Origin: Isoetes taiwanensis
Taxonomy: Eukaryota; Streptophyta; Lycopodiopsida; Isoetales; Isoetaceae
Direction of reading: 5' to 3'
Assembly (NCBI GenBank): GCA_021234155.1
Contig: JAJEKV010000006.1
Coordinates: 9,579,003-9,643,002 of the forward strand
Length of the DNA: 64,000 nucleotides
The first letter of the stretch is position 1. Each line of letters opens with the position of its first letter. The notes under the pieces are model-generated. The model worked only from the letters and a program-made list of their open reading frames with translations. It made no database searches and was not told the DNA's origin. The position numbers and the translations under genes are program-made. Positions 21,086 through 33,302 of this stretch are shown here, piece by piece.

Positions 21086-23289
21086 AGGTTTTGAACTCTA
21101 GCCTCTATGACAACAAACCACCTACATAACAAAATGATTTTCTAACAATATGTAATCATAAAGTTCCAAAAGTCGATTTGGAACCGTGACTTTCTTTAGA
21201 ACACTGGGCTTCTGCATAATATGAAGTTAAGTAACAAAGAGGACGCTGTAATCGAAATTCAACATTCAAATTAGTATGAGTGTAAACAAATAAGGATGTT
21301 CAGTCAGAAAGAGTGATAAACGTCTCTCAAGCTGTGCGCAAGCAACAAATCCAGTGCCAACCTGCTTTAAACATAAGATTCATACATGGATAGAAACAAG
21401 GGTGTACATGGTACAGACTGGAGAAAAATAAGTTGGAACAAGGTTCCGGTTGGGTATGCTGCTCAGAGATTAGAACTTCAAGGGATACATTTAGGCAAAT
21501 GATAGATAAAGGCAATGTCTAACCTAGCAGAATTATGGAACATGAGGCTCCAGGGTCCGAGACCTAAAGCAGTTTGCGTTTCAGAAACTCTAAGGATCTT
21601 AAACTAGCAGAAAGTACGCCAGTCCAGGCCGAGCAGATGGATCACAAATAGATGGGACCGAATCTCAGATGTGGGCTAGCACAACAGGTTTTAACATGGA
21701 GAAAGAAGCTTGCGTCCGCAAACTAAACTAAAGAAAGAACAAATGAAGATTGGTGCGATGTGGGGGTGGGGGTACGTTCGTATCGGTATCCCGGATGGCG
21801 AGTAAAGCTTCGAAGAGTAGATTGAGCACACAAGGTCACTGAAAGAAAAAGGGGGAGTGAGAACCACATGAACAAAAACAGAAAAAATACCGGAACAAAC
21901 ATAGAAAGGAAAAGACAACAACGAAACCAACAAAAGAAACACACCATCGACAACCAAGGCGAAAAAGGAAAAAGAATCGAAACAAATCCCAAACCGACCC
22001 TATCGAGGCAAAAAACCCCCCACAGACCTCCATGAGATATAGATCATAATGGCAATTGTTCACACATAGGCTTAATAAACTACATTATAAGAACAAAAAA
22101 GGGGCAACACAATCGGAATAACAACAATAAATGAAGAGACAAGTGATTAGATGTCGAGCAAAGAGCTAATGCATTGATATGAGCATCTGCATTCTAGCCA
22201 TATGTTCCATAATGAAGTATTTCCTTAGTTAAAACAAATATGAATGCGCAATGCAAAAATTCATAAGATCACACACATAACCTGGAAAAAACAAAACCGA
22301 ACCATACATAACAACACACACCATCGAACCTAAAAAGCAAAAACATCCACCCCTTACGGACCCAAATAAACATTACAAAAACATTAAAAAACCATAACCA
22401 TAGCAAAACCAAACTACCAAGGAAAAAGGAAAGGAAATCACGGAAAAGAAAACCGGGGGGGGGATCGGGATCTGGGACCCAATAACGGGACCACCCGACT
22501 TCATCGGGATACCCCGACCAGTATCCCCAGCAAAAAAAACAGTCAGGCGGCAGGGCGGTTCGGGCGACGATTGGAACGAGAACCGCCCAAACTTGGGACT
22601 TCGGTTATGAAGAAACACACAGATCGGGCTTCAGAGCGATGAGAGGGGAAGGAACACGAAGCTGGGAAGGAAAGAAGTTAAGACCCATGAGCCGGATACC
22701 AAAAGGAGATGAGAAGCAAAGGAAAAATGGCCTTGAGGCAAAAGCATGTGAAAATCCCACAACCCGCAGCAGATAAATGGACCCAAATCGAGCGGGAAGG
22801 CTCAAAACCCATGCACCAACAAGGGAAAGATCGAAGGTATCCCGCCGCTGGTCAACAAAGGAGAGCGAGGGAACATGGCGAACCGTAAAAAGGGCAAATC
22901 GAAAAAAGATAGACTTCGTAAAAGGATAGAGCAGCGAGCAACGTATGAATCGGAAAAGGATAGAAGCGGATAATGTAAGAACATGGCGAATCGAAGAAAG
23001 GATAGAGTAGAAGAACATGGCGAAACAAAAAGGATAGAGAGCAGATATGAGGAAAAGCGTGGATCGCCGAAAGCATCATAAAACAGGAAAGACTAGCATG
23101 AAAAATTTTTTGAGAGCAGAAGCCAAGCAAGCACGAGTAAATGCCCATTGGTTTTAAGGGATCGGAACTGCAAGAATACCGTGATCCCCAAAAGAGCTGG
23201 TAATTCTGAGCCCAATCTATCTGGAGCAGTCAGAGAGCAGTATCTGAATGAAAAAATAAGTATCTGAATGAAAAAATAAGCTGTAGGAT
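21086..23289. other. Repeat-derived intergenic, no gene
   Basis: Mostly purine-rich sequence. Motifs such as AACATGGCGAA and AAGGATAGA recur between 22860 and 23040. A 20-bp perfect tandem duplication (23241-23280) lies next to the right 214-bp repeat. Confidence 0.6.
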
Positions 23290-23503
23290 AACACTGGAAC
23301 AAGGAGAATTCAGCTCAAAGGAAACGCCGATGAGAATTGCTTGGAAGCTACAGGGATATATAGCAGATAGAGCTAAAGAAATCATGTGCCAAAGAAAGCC
23401 CAGGCTAAAGATGACTCCTACGTCCAAAATAGCGTGACGCCAAAACAGACGTCCCTTTCCCCAGAATGATGGTTCTCTTCTATATAAGAAGAGAACCATA
23501 GCA
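23290..23503 (+). repeat. 214-bp direct repeat, right copy
   Basis: Partner of 15642-15855. The hairpin with ATATA loop is at 23469-23499. Confidence 0.95.
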
Positions 23504-23771
23504 AACATATCTTCATAGGAGATTTTTGGCTTGATATGGTGCCACATAAACATGCCTTTCTAGCACTCAACTTGTTTCTTATTGGTGCAAAGGAAAAGCT
23601 GATGTGGAATATTCAAATTTAGAAGTGGGATACAAGGTGACACCAGTTTTTTTCTAATGTTTTTTAGCTTTTCAAACTTTTTGCATTTTGTAGGTATTAT
23701 GGCTAAAGCTTTAGATTGGAATCATGTAGTTAAGGTAAAACTATCCAAAATGGATAGAAAAACTATCTAAA

Positions 23772-24640
23772 ATGCATAGAACTATGTTGCTCAGATGCAA
23801 GTATTGTAATTTTAAGTTTTTTGCAACTCCTCGAAAAATTAGAGGACACACCTTGGGCAGTGTATCAAAAGGAGTTCATAAGTGTACTAAATGCCCCAAA
23901 GAGGAGGAGGAGGAGGCTCAATTCAAGAATTTGAAGATGCTTGGGTCCACAAGCAAGGGTGAAAGGAAGGATTTACCATAAGTGAATTTGGAGATGAATG
24001 TACTTTAAAATCTCCATCAAATGCTATTGTTGCAACAAGTGTTCATGGCCCTAGACATAAACAATCGAGCAAGTCTTCTCATCTAGGATATATTTCTATG
24101 GTCTTCAAGTTGAAAGACTACATAATCGCAAATGTTGCCCTTGTAAGATGCCCTTTTTCCTCTGTTATACCTTGTTCATTTTAAAGGGATGCATTTGCTA
24201 AGATCACCAGAGTAGGCATTGGGCTTTGCATCAAAGGGAAAGCTTCTCTTGGAGGAGTATGAGAATGTGAAGGAGAGATTAGTGCCTCTGAAAGCAATAT
24301 ATAAGCAATTCAGAGTCACTATCACTAGTGATGGTTGATCTGATTGTAAGAAAAGGCCACTATTCAACTTCATGGCCTCTTCTATTAAAGGTACCATGGC
24401 TAGTGGGCATTTACAAGATGGAGACTATTTGGTAATTGAGGAAGTAGGTTTTGAACATATGGTACATGTTGTGATGGATAATGCCTCTACTTGTGTGAAG
24501 ATGGACGAGTTGCTTGAAAAAGAATTTCCTACGATTTTATACATGATATGTGCTTGCCATTCACTTGACCTCTTGTTTGAGGACATTGGTAGACTTCGGG
24601 TAGAGCATATACTTAATGATCTTGAGAAACTTGTCACTTT
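23772..24640 (+). pseudogene. hAT transposase remnant
   Basis: Around 23772-23900 a BED-type zinc finger is visible: LLRCKYCNFKFFATPRKIRG, then KGVHKCTKCPKE. After several stops and frame changes, a second piece (24372-24640) reads NFMASSIKGTM, HVVMDNASTCVKMDELLEKE, ICACHSLDLLFEDIGRL. This is the DUF659/RNase H-like core of plant hAT transposases, including the catalytic-region Asp in VMDNAS and the CAxHxLDLLxEDI motif. The dimerisation domain near the C-terminus was not found. The pieces are collinear, so this is one decayed gene. Confidence 0.85.
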
Positions 24641-24667
24641 CTTATCTTATCTTATCTTATCTTATTC
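24640..24667. repeat. (TCTTA)n short tandem repeat
   Basis: Five or so copies of a TCTTA pentamer directly after the hAT remnant. Confidence 0.9.
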
Positions 24668-25193
24668 CGCAGGTTTTGTAATTGGAATCATCGATATTTG
24701 CATAATTGACAAAGATTCTTAGCAAACATGTACACCAAGCAACACATTAGGTTACTGAAACATATCAAATGTACCAGTGTTGGATTGAATGTGAAAGAGC
24801 GATTAATAAGAGAGACAAAGCCATTATTGTACCTGAAAGCTTTGCTTAGACTTATGAATTTGGTGTTCACCAATACTTCACTGTTGTATACGCCTACAAC
24901 TAAAAAATCAAGGTCAGCAACGTGTGTAGCCTGACAAGCAATAGGCTTAATCACTTGGCATTCTAAAATTAAAATAGCATCATTGAGCAAATTATTCTTA
25001 ACAAGATGGAAATACGCATTCCACTACCCCTATTAGTAACAGGTATTCGTTGCATTGATCATTGATCCAGAAACAAAAATATTTGCTAAATGCCCAACAA
25101 AAGAGACATAAATGCATCTCAGTTTTTAGAGAAAAAACTGACTCATTCGCAAGATGAAGCTATAAAACCCGAGGCCTACCAACAAGGAGGGAT

Positions 25194-25367
25194 GGGTAGT
25201 TTTCGTTTTACAGCCCCCCCCCCTCCGGAAAAGCTTTTTCCGGCAACTTTTTTCATATTTTTGAAGATTTCCGATGCTTTTTATCCGGTTTTTTCATGTT
25301 TTTTTCTTCATCTGCAATTTTCCGATGGTGTTTTCCGGGAGGGGGGGCTGTAAACCGAAAGTCTTCC
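25194..25367. mobile_element. 174-bp MITE, second family (8-bp TSD)
   Basis: The left end reads GGGTAGTTTTCGTTTTACAG. The reverse complement of the right end reads GGAAGACTTTCGGTTTACAG. Both continue into CCCCCC and TCCGGAAAA-type text, so the inverted repeats exceed 30 bp. The direct repeat GGAGGGAT flanks it (25186-25193, 25368-25375). It is non-coding, with internal CCGGAAAA/TTTTCCGG palindromes. The 8-bp duplication fits a hAT-type origin. Confidence 0.85.
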
Positions 25368-25375
25368 GGAGGGAT

Positions 25376-27640
25376 TCAGTAAGAGCTCTGTTTGGTTTTA
25401 CATTACCTTGTTTCATTTTCTTGAACTCCATTTCTTTCTCATGTTGATTATATCCTGACATCATTGTGTTCCAGGAAATAACATTGAGGGGCTAATTGAT
25501 CCATAATTCTGTCATTAATCCACAATTTTGTCAATCTAACGGAGGCTATCTAAGCAAACAAAAACAACCTCTACTTGGCAGATCACTATATAAAAGGGCC
25601 ATCACTATATAACTAATTTTGTCTGCTTGCACATGACTAGTTTCTGGCATGGATGCAACTCCATTTTTAGATACTAAGAATAGAAGCTCTAGCTCATAAA
25701 CACATCTTTTTGCAACTTCAAATAATGAAGGATAGCAAGAACCAGCCTATTAATGCATAGTCCTAGCCACCGATCTGTCTATGCACCTGCAAGTAAAAAG
25801 GACAATTGACGTATGACCCACATGAGATTATAGTGAGATACTCCAAACAAATATAGCCATCAAGTCTATTGTTCTTAAGATTCAGAAGCATCTGGCGAAA
25901 TTTGGTAGCAGGAACAATACAAAAAAAACCAAATTGTACAACAGAAAAGCCTAACAAGCAATAGTACCAAACATGGACTCTATTGAGACCAGAAGTAAAA
26001 TAAGAATGCTACTTACCTTTAACTTTTAGATTTGCTGACTATGTAGAAAGAGGTAACTGTTCTGATAGAATGTCCAAAAAATTGTAACAAGCTTTTAAGA
26101 ACAAAGAAAGCATTAAGCAGGCATCATAGCTTCGCTACAAGTTCCCAGCTAGCTTCGCTACAAGTTCCCAGCCAGAGTATTGCGGTCTTTATCTTAAGCT
26201 AACAGGTTGCAACTTTCTTCTTCGAGGATCTTCATCACCAAGGAAGATTTTTTTGAATGCAATGCAAAGGACAAATTTTGGAAACGGAACTTTTTCTACT
26301 GCGGCATTGTTCCAGAAACAGAAGTAAGGCAAATAACCCCACAATAGACTAGACTTTCATATACCAATGTGGAATCATGCCGTAGAATGATAGGTAGGCT
26401 ACCACACCCATCTGCAAAGATGAAAAATCCTCATTCTTATCATAGGAACTGGCTAGTCTCTAGACTTCAACTTGAGCACCTATTGCGTATGATAACAGTT
26501 TTTTTTGCACAATTATAACGACACCATGTCCAATCTTAAAGCCTCACATTCTACGGATTAATTAATGGTCCTAAGGGCCATTATCTATACCTTTGTTTGG
26601 GGTTTTAGTTTAGGCAAGCCTTAGAGTGAAAAAATTTTAAACTTCAAACTCATGATGCGCCATTACATTGGCAAATGTGTTTTTTCAAAATTTTGATTGA
26701 AGAAAAAAGTTTTAAATAAAAAAGGTTATTTTTTTTTTTTTGATGGATCATTGGTTTTAAGCACCTTACCTAAGGGCCATCAAAATATCTAGGGGTCGAG
26801 AAGATATCAAGCCTACAATAAGAAAAGATGGACTATTCAAATATAAAGAAGGAACCTCTATATAAAGAATGCCATCGATCCGAGCCCTCGGATCGACATT
26901 CTAGAAGGAGCGAGCATGCATGTCTTGCATGCATGCATGCCTTCTCTGGGAGATCGCTATATTAGGCGGGGTTCTTCATCAACGTCTCATCGGCGCTTCC
27001 TCTTCTCTCTCAGCAGTACCCTATTCTCTTTTCTTTGAAACCCACCCTCCCCCCCTTAATTGTTTAATGTATTTGTCGCCTGGCACGCGTGACCAGCCCC
27101 TCTATTTGAAGAGGTTTTTATTTGGTTGTCGCGTGGCACGCGTGATCAGCCCCTCCACTTTGGGAGGTTTGTTTTGTCACATTTGTTCTTGTGTTAGTGT
27201 TGTGCAGTGCACAGGTTGTTGGCGTGGCGACTTCGACTTCTCCATTCGTGGGTTTTGGGGAGCGAATTCTCAGCCTTCACGTTTGTCAAGCCCCCCCTTG
27301 CGGAGGGTCATTAGGGTTTTTCCTCGAAAACCCGAAAGGGCAGATTTTTTTAATCCCGGTGATAAGCTTACGGCAGGTACACAAACAAACATCTAATATG
27401 TAGCATAATAACAGGGGGTTTTCTTTGTGTTTTTGTACGCTTTTCACAAAGGTTTTCCTAAGATTTCATGGCGTATTTGAATGGATGTACTAATGCGTAC
27501 ATCTAGAGTGCACCATTTCTTAGTCGTTGATTTAGCCTTTTTTTTTCAATGGTCCAACATCTAAGGGCTCACAACAAAAGCCCTCTTTTTATTTTAGGGG
27601 CTGATTTTTCCTTGAAAAATCAATTATTTTAAAGTTCCAA
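25376..27640. other. Intergenic, no gene recognised
   Basis: It contains a 23-bp exact tandem duplication (26128-26173). A palindrome GATCCGAGCCCTCGGATC lies near 26877, followed by a GCAT run (26910-26940). A ~54-bp tandem duplication (27074 and 27128) contains GGCACGCGTGA. No convincing coding sequence was seen. Confidence 0.55.
27074..27181. repeat. 54-bp degenerate tandem duplication
   Basis: GTCGCCTGGCACGCGTGACC and GTCGCGTGGCACGCGTGATC start two consecutive units. Confidence 0.85.
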
Positions 27641-27922
27641 AAACAGACATGCAAGCATCGAGGTCCCTTATTTTAGGGTTCTTTGAGGAAAGGGTTTGCT
27701 TTACGGTTGCCAGCCAGATTTGCTTCCGGAGAAGAAACTTCTATGTTCTTGCTCTCTGGAGGAGGCATTTTGTAGCAATGTTGGCCGCCATGGCCAAATC
27801 TTTGAAATTTGGAATTTGCTTAAGTGCAAAGCATGCGTTACAAAACCTTAACCGGGTGGAATCTATGATGACCTGCCGTATAATGATAGATCTTATAGAA
27901 TGATACGGACCAAATATGTTAC

Positions 27923-28290
27923 AGATTGATGAAAGGATCAAAGAGGCTATTCAGCATGACTGCACAGTTTATGCTCCTGGAATTGAGATCATCAGCGTAC
28001 GAGTGACAAAGCCAACGGTTCCGAAGTCAATTGCTCGAGATTATGAGATTATGGAGGAGGAACGAACCAAGGTTTAAGGCTTCCGTGCATAAGACCCTAT
28101 TCTTTGGCATATTTGGTTGCTTTTCCTAAATGTTCTGTGAATGAAGGTCCTTATAGCAGTGGAGCAGTAAAAGGTTGTAGAGAAGGAAGCTGAGACGCAA
28201 AAGAAGAACGCTTTAACAGAGGCAGCAAGGGATGCCCTTGTGAGCAGAATCCATATGCAACAACAAGTCACAGAGAAGGAGAGTATGAAA
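27923..28290 (+). pseudogene. Erlin-like (SPFH/prohibitin domain) gene fragment
   Basis: The first exon piece (27923-28072, after an acceptor GTTACAG) reads DERIKEAIQHDCTVYAPGIE, VRVTKPTVPKSIARDYEIME, EERTK and ends at a GT donor. The second (28147-28290, after GAATGAAG) reads VLIAVEQ, stop, KVVEKEAETQKKNALTEAAR, ALVSRIHMQQQVTEKES. This matches the end of the SPFH domain and the following helix of erlins, ER-membrane proteins that scaffold ubiquitin ligases in ER-associated degradation. The in-frame TAA (CAG TAA AAG) and the lack of the membrane-anchored N-terminus mark it as a pseudogene piece that kept its intron. Confidence 0.85.
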
Positions 28291-28914
28291 CGTCAGACAA
28301 TAAGTTATTGCTTCTTGTAAACGATGCATTTAGTGTATAGGTATAATTTTGAGTATTGACTACGATGGCATTGATTTGAAATGCATGTCCGTGGGTTTTA
28401 CTGCAATTTTAAAAAGAATGTGGCATGTTCTCACGAATTCTTGAAGTTGTACTTACGGGGGTCATTAAAGAGGCGTGAGGCAAACAAGTTCAAATTGACA
28501 CCCGTGTTGATCTGAGAAAAAGCAAGCGGAGCGGGTTTTGGGGATGTTTTGCATAGGCCTTGATGGCATGGGCATGCCGGATTGGCATAACTTTCAATGA
28601 TCACTGCTACAGTGCCCTTATAATTGCCCACAAAAATAGGAAGCCTACCACTGAGCAAACATACAGGAAGGTTGGTTCCTGCATAGTATTTAGCCAAATG
28701 AATCGCGTCTCATGTTGATGAAGAAAGAAAGCATATTTGGATGCCCACATTGATTTTGAGCATAGATGATGATAATTTGGGACATGCATTTTAGTGAAAG
28801 CAAGCTATGTGATTCAATTTGGGATCCAGTAAGAAGTTTGAGTATATGTACATTACATTAAGCTAGTGTTCTCTTTTTCCTGCTATGTACACACTTCAAA
28901 GTATGTGCTGTTAC

Positions 28915-29215
28915 AGGAGAACAAGAGTTATCTACTGAGCTGCTAGAAGAGTTAGCCAACCTTGTCTTTGAGGAGACATGCCCTTTAGAAGGGGTACAGT
29001 TAATCGCCGTTTGACAGTTTATCATGCTGCTTTGCGAGCATTTGCAGATCTGAAAAACCTAGAGGTATTGTTTACATTGTAGGCAATCATAATGCGGCTT
29101 GGTTTGGTTATGAAGTGGCTCTGTTAAAGTCAGGCATTGAAGAAAGTTGTCGAGATGCTAGAACAGGATGGTCATGATTTTGATGCTTTTTGCACAGCCC
29201 AAATAACCAGGTATA
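28915..29215 (+). pseudogene. PPR-like gene fragment
   Basis: An acceptor (GTTACAG) is followed by EQELSTELLEELANLVFEE, then after a frame change RRLTVYHAALRAFADLKNLE up to a GT donor near 29066. A second piece near 29138 reads ALKKVVEMLEQDGHDFDAF, then CTAQITR up to a donor. The spacing VYHAALRAFADLKNLEALKK and the EMLEQDGHDFDAF turn resemble pentatricopeptide repeats, which bind organellar RNA. It is broken, lies in the same orientation as the erlin piece, and retains introns. The PPR assignment is moderate. Confidence 0.5.
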
Positions 29216-29219
29216 TATT

Positions 29220-30859
29220 CCTCATTACTCATCATCACTTACCATTGTTGTCAGGGATTTAGGTTTTACTTTTCTAAACAATGAAGTAATTGGTTGGATG
29301 GAGCATATTTAGAGGACCATGATAACCATGTGTTCTACGCATCGTGGTAAACAGATACTCCATTATATATGAGTGCAATATTAGGGAGCTCTTCTCGAGC
29401 GAATCTATGTTCATTTTTAGTATCTTAAGTAGAAGACAAAGGCAATCGGGGGATATCACAGGTCTAGGTATCCATGCACCCATGGAGAGTACAGCTCTGC
29501 AGCTAAGAAATGCCTTGGCCTTTCTTTTGTTTTTGTCTTCCATCTAAACCGTGTGATGCCCTATATGCGAGAACTATATTCATATCTAATCTTTTCAAAT
29601 TAAGTATATGTTAGCGCAGGGATGGACCCCCTACAGAAGGAAATTTTGCCATGCAATCGCATTGGGTTGTGCTTCCTTATTTGTATTCCATGTAGTTTGG
29701 AAATGAACAATGGTATTATGGGCCGGTGGTTCTTTTACGGAAGCATGTTATCCCTTTGTTACAAGGTATTCAAAAAAATTCTATGACGTGACTTCAAATC
29801 TTTGTTCATGCACAATATTTCTGAGAAGGCGGCATGTAGAGAAAACCTTAAGCAAAGAAATAACTTAATGTTAAATTAGTCTTTGGAAAAGCCTGCGAAA
29901 ATGAGCAGACCTTTATATAAAAGCGGGATTGGCTTCGCTCCATTGCAAATGGGGTTCGCGGCGGTGAGGGCTAGCGTCTGGGGACAGGAGATGTTTTAAT
30001 GTCCGCGGTTCATAGTATTCTCTCATGCTCCTTTTCATGCTCCGAAGGTACTGAGGAAGTCTGGGCATTTTTGTGTCACCACAAATCTTTTGTGTCAGAC
30101 TGCCATGCACTTCTACAATTGCACTGTGGAAATCCCTCTGGCAAAACTGTATGTTGCTTCAACAAGTCTAATTTGTTGTACTTGTTCTACATACTTTCTT
30201 CTTATTCAAATGTATGTTATTGGCGCATCTGATCTGCTTGCCGTCTATGGAAACAAGCTGCTGTTAAGTTTGGAGTTATATTAGAGTTTTCTTGTTGTTC
30301 ATGTAATTCAAATTTACAGAGCTGCAGGTTGTAATGCAAGCAGCTCTAGTGTTGAACAGGAATGGAGTTCCTGTAATCTGTGCACAGTGTATGTATGTTT
30401 GGTCTGTCTGTACATGTTTGACTTCAACGGAATACAATTGAGACAACCTTTGGGTGAGGTGGAAAATGGGATTTGACCCCATCTTGTTTTTAACGGCCAT
30501 AGTTTGTGGGTTTGGAATAATCCATGGAATATTACTTGGATCAAGGGCCAGGGTTAGACAAGTATGAGGGTTAGACGAGTATGAGAACCCCTTATGCTAG
30601 TTTGTGTACAGGTTTTCATTTGCATTGTTTTTATGATTTTTATATTCTATAGGCCCTAAATTTTTTGTTCTTCACAAATCTCACAAACATATAACAATAT
30701 ATAACAATAAACAATGATTATATGACTTTCTTTTTGGTTTAGATGCTACATATTCACTCAAGGGAGTTTGGACTGTGTATATGTTGTATTGTTGCTTGTT
30801 TATTTATTTGGTTTTGTTTTCTTTTGTTAGGGCCCGAAGGGCCAAAATTTTTTTTTAGT
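29220..30859. other. Intergenic, no gene recognised
   Basis: Scattered protein-like scraps occur (for example NEQWYYGPVVLLRKHVIPLL near 29700) that might be further exons of the PPR-like fragment. A TATA-like TTTATATAAAAGC at 29911 precedes an ATG at 29951 with only 17 codons. Nothing can be named. Confidence 0.4.
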
Positions 30860-31319
30860 ATAACTACCAACACATAACTATCATTAATATTAATTATTAC
30901 AAACCATTGCATTCTATACTTAAAAATAAAATCCCCCCTTAAACCCCCTTTGGTTTGGATGCATATTCACACGGGGGGTGACGTAGGGCGGCGAGAGCCC
31001 CTAAAATCATGTTATACATGTACAAAATCAATACCATATAGTACATTGTCTCAAATCTTATAGTATTTCGCAAATTGTGTTATACAGTATACCAAAACTT
31101 GTACAGGCGTACCCCACTAATGAGGATCTCTATGTACAGTCTAGATCGAGGAATAAAAGGCATACATGCTCATCCAACAGCTCTCGATGCCCGGAGTCAC
31201 CCCCCGTGTGAATATGCATCCAAACCAAAGGGGGTTTAAGGGGGGATTTTATTTTTAAGTATAGAATGCAATGGTTTGTAATAATTTAATGTTAATGATA
31301 GTTATGTGTTGGTAGTTAT
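30860..31319. repeat. Long inverted repeat (~120-bp arms)
   Basis: The left arm (30860-30982) and the reverse complement of the right arm (31196-31319) agree over about 120 bp with very few differences. They share ATAACTACCAACACATAACT at the outer end and CACACGGGGGGTGAC at the inner end. The 213-bp spacer is AT-rich and non-coding. It is probably a foldback/MITE-type element, but no target-site duplication was found. A transcript would form a long hairpin. Confidence 0.92.
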
Positions 31320-33302
31320 GTGTTGGTATTTCATGCGGTCCAAGTTGTATAATTAGACGTTCCCTTTATTTTTCTTCATGGGTAGTTCGCATGTGCGCGG
31401 CTACCCACTATCCACCATTGTAGAAAATCTGCTGAGATGAATGAGAAGCCTATCTATCGGGAGGTTTTTGTCGTTTTCATGCGAGCTCCTTCTAGAATAG
31501 AATGTATATAAAGGTAGTTGTTGAAGCTAAAAAAAAGGAAAACCTTTATATCCACACATTTTTTGATACATGCTACATATTTTTTTGCTACAGTTCGTGG
31601 TCCATCCCTTCCTCATGCATTTGAGGTGGTTGTTTCTAGCAGTCTCACAAACATGGCGCCAAAGTTGGAGCTTCTGTCTATGGCAATGATTTGCATTCCG
31701 GAGGAGCCTAGAAAAAAAATGGAGATGGTGTATTTTTTAAGTTGAAATAAAATAAAAAAGCAAAAACGCGGCTGCACTTTGTGTTGAAAAAAAAAAAAAA
31801 AAATTGAAAATTTTAGTTTTGGTATGTTATGGGAGATGTTGTTTTTTTAGTCCATTTCTGTTTAAACTAGTGCCTAATCCCAAAATGCCTTGGTTATTAT
31901 GTGGGAGGCAAACGACAAATTCATTCTTGACCTCGCAGTGGATACTAAATAACTGACTCATGCAACACTGTCAAGGTTATAACATAGTTGTACTAGTAGA
32001 GACTAGATAGTTAAAGTTAAACCCAGAGGCAATCTCCGAGGCAAAAGGTTTGAACCCCCCATTTGTTTTTTAAATTGACACGAAGCAACAAAACAATAAA
32101 TATACAAACACAACTTCGGGGGACTGGAGGACAACCCTCCATGTGCCGCACCTTGTTTCATTTCCGTAGTATGAAATGCTAGTTGAATGCACACAATTCA
32201 TTTGCACCTATAAAAAGCAAGAAACAAAAGCCAATAAGCTGCAATGTTCAGATCCAAGAAACATAATCAGTTCATTGTAATATTGAGCTGTCTATGCATG
32301 CCTTCTTCCTAGATGGTCCAAATGCCTCAATTCGTAGAGGAGCAAAGAACGTGCCAAGTTCATATGGCATCTGAGAACTTGCCTTTCCCTTGCCGACATT
32401 GCCACCTCATCCCACTCCATGACACCTATCGTTTCCTCTAGCTCGTAGAATAGGCAACCTAGCTACACCCTAAGCACACACAAAAGCTGCATGTCTCTGT
32501 AAGGTTTTAATATTGACCACGCTAGTGAGAAGTTCAAACAGGAGATCTCTCATAATGACACGAAATATTCTGGCGAACGATTCTAGACAATTGAATCGGA
32601 CGCCATTGGTAAAGTCATGCAACATCAATAGTTGTTCCACGTTAGAAGCAAAAAAAAAAAAAAAAAAAAAACTGGAGCCAACTTGTTCAGGCAACCTACT
32701 AGTAGTTCAAGCTACATCGGTCAATTCCTCAGCAGCCTTATTGTTCCATACATTTAATCAAGCTAATCAAAGATGAGGCATCAAACCAAGGTCAAAAGTA
32801 TCAAAACTTTAATCCATTCCAATCAAATCATTTAAAAATTACGGGACATGCGAGTGCATCTTTTTTATGCATAGAAGCATGCACTTTAGCCAAGTGTAAA
32901 CTCACTTTCTTGTGAATCCATGCACTTGCATATTACGTGCACTACGGTTACGATTTTGTAACCAAAAAACATTTTTTATGCAAAAGGGACACATAATCCT
33001 ACACTCTTAATCTTATATCTCTTAACTAAGTCAGAAAGCTTTTGCCAATCTTAAAGGGCGCCCCATTTCTTTAAGTGTGGGTGAAAGCACGGTGTAGTGG
33101 AACACCCTGGGTGTCCCCCCTAAAAATGTGGTGGGAGATATCAAATTTGTGGTGCGATTTTAAATGTTTGTTTGGCACCTAGTGCATAACTGCCCGGATT
33201 CAATCATTTCTTGAACTGCAACAACCCGATTCCTAAACCACCCGCCCCATTCCAATTTCCACCTAACCGATTCCTAAACCCACCCGCCCTTTCCTCAAGC
33301 AC
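31320..33302. other. Intergenic, no gene recognised
   Basis: Poly(A) runs at about 31787-31802 and 32649-32670 could be tails of old retroposed sequences, but no bodies were recognised. Just before 33300 CCGATTCCTAAAC and CACCCGCCC occur twice. Confidence 0.5.

Noticed and set aside
31518-31745. 75-codon plus-strand frame before a poly(A) run
   Set aside because: A retrogene was considered, but no family was recognised and there is no target duplication.
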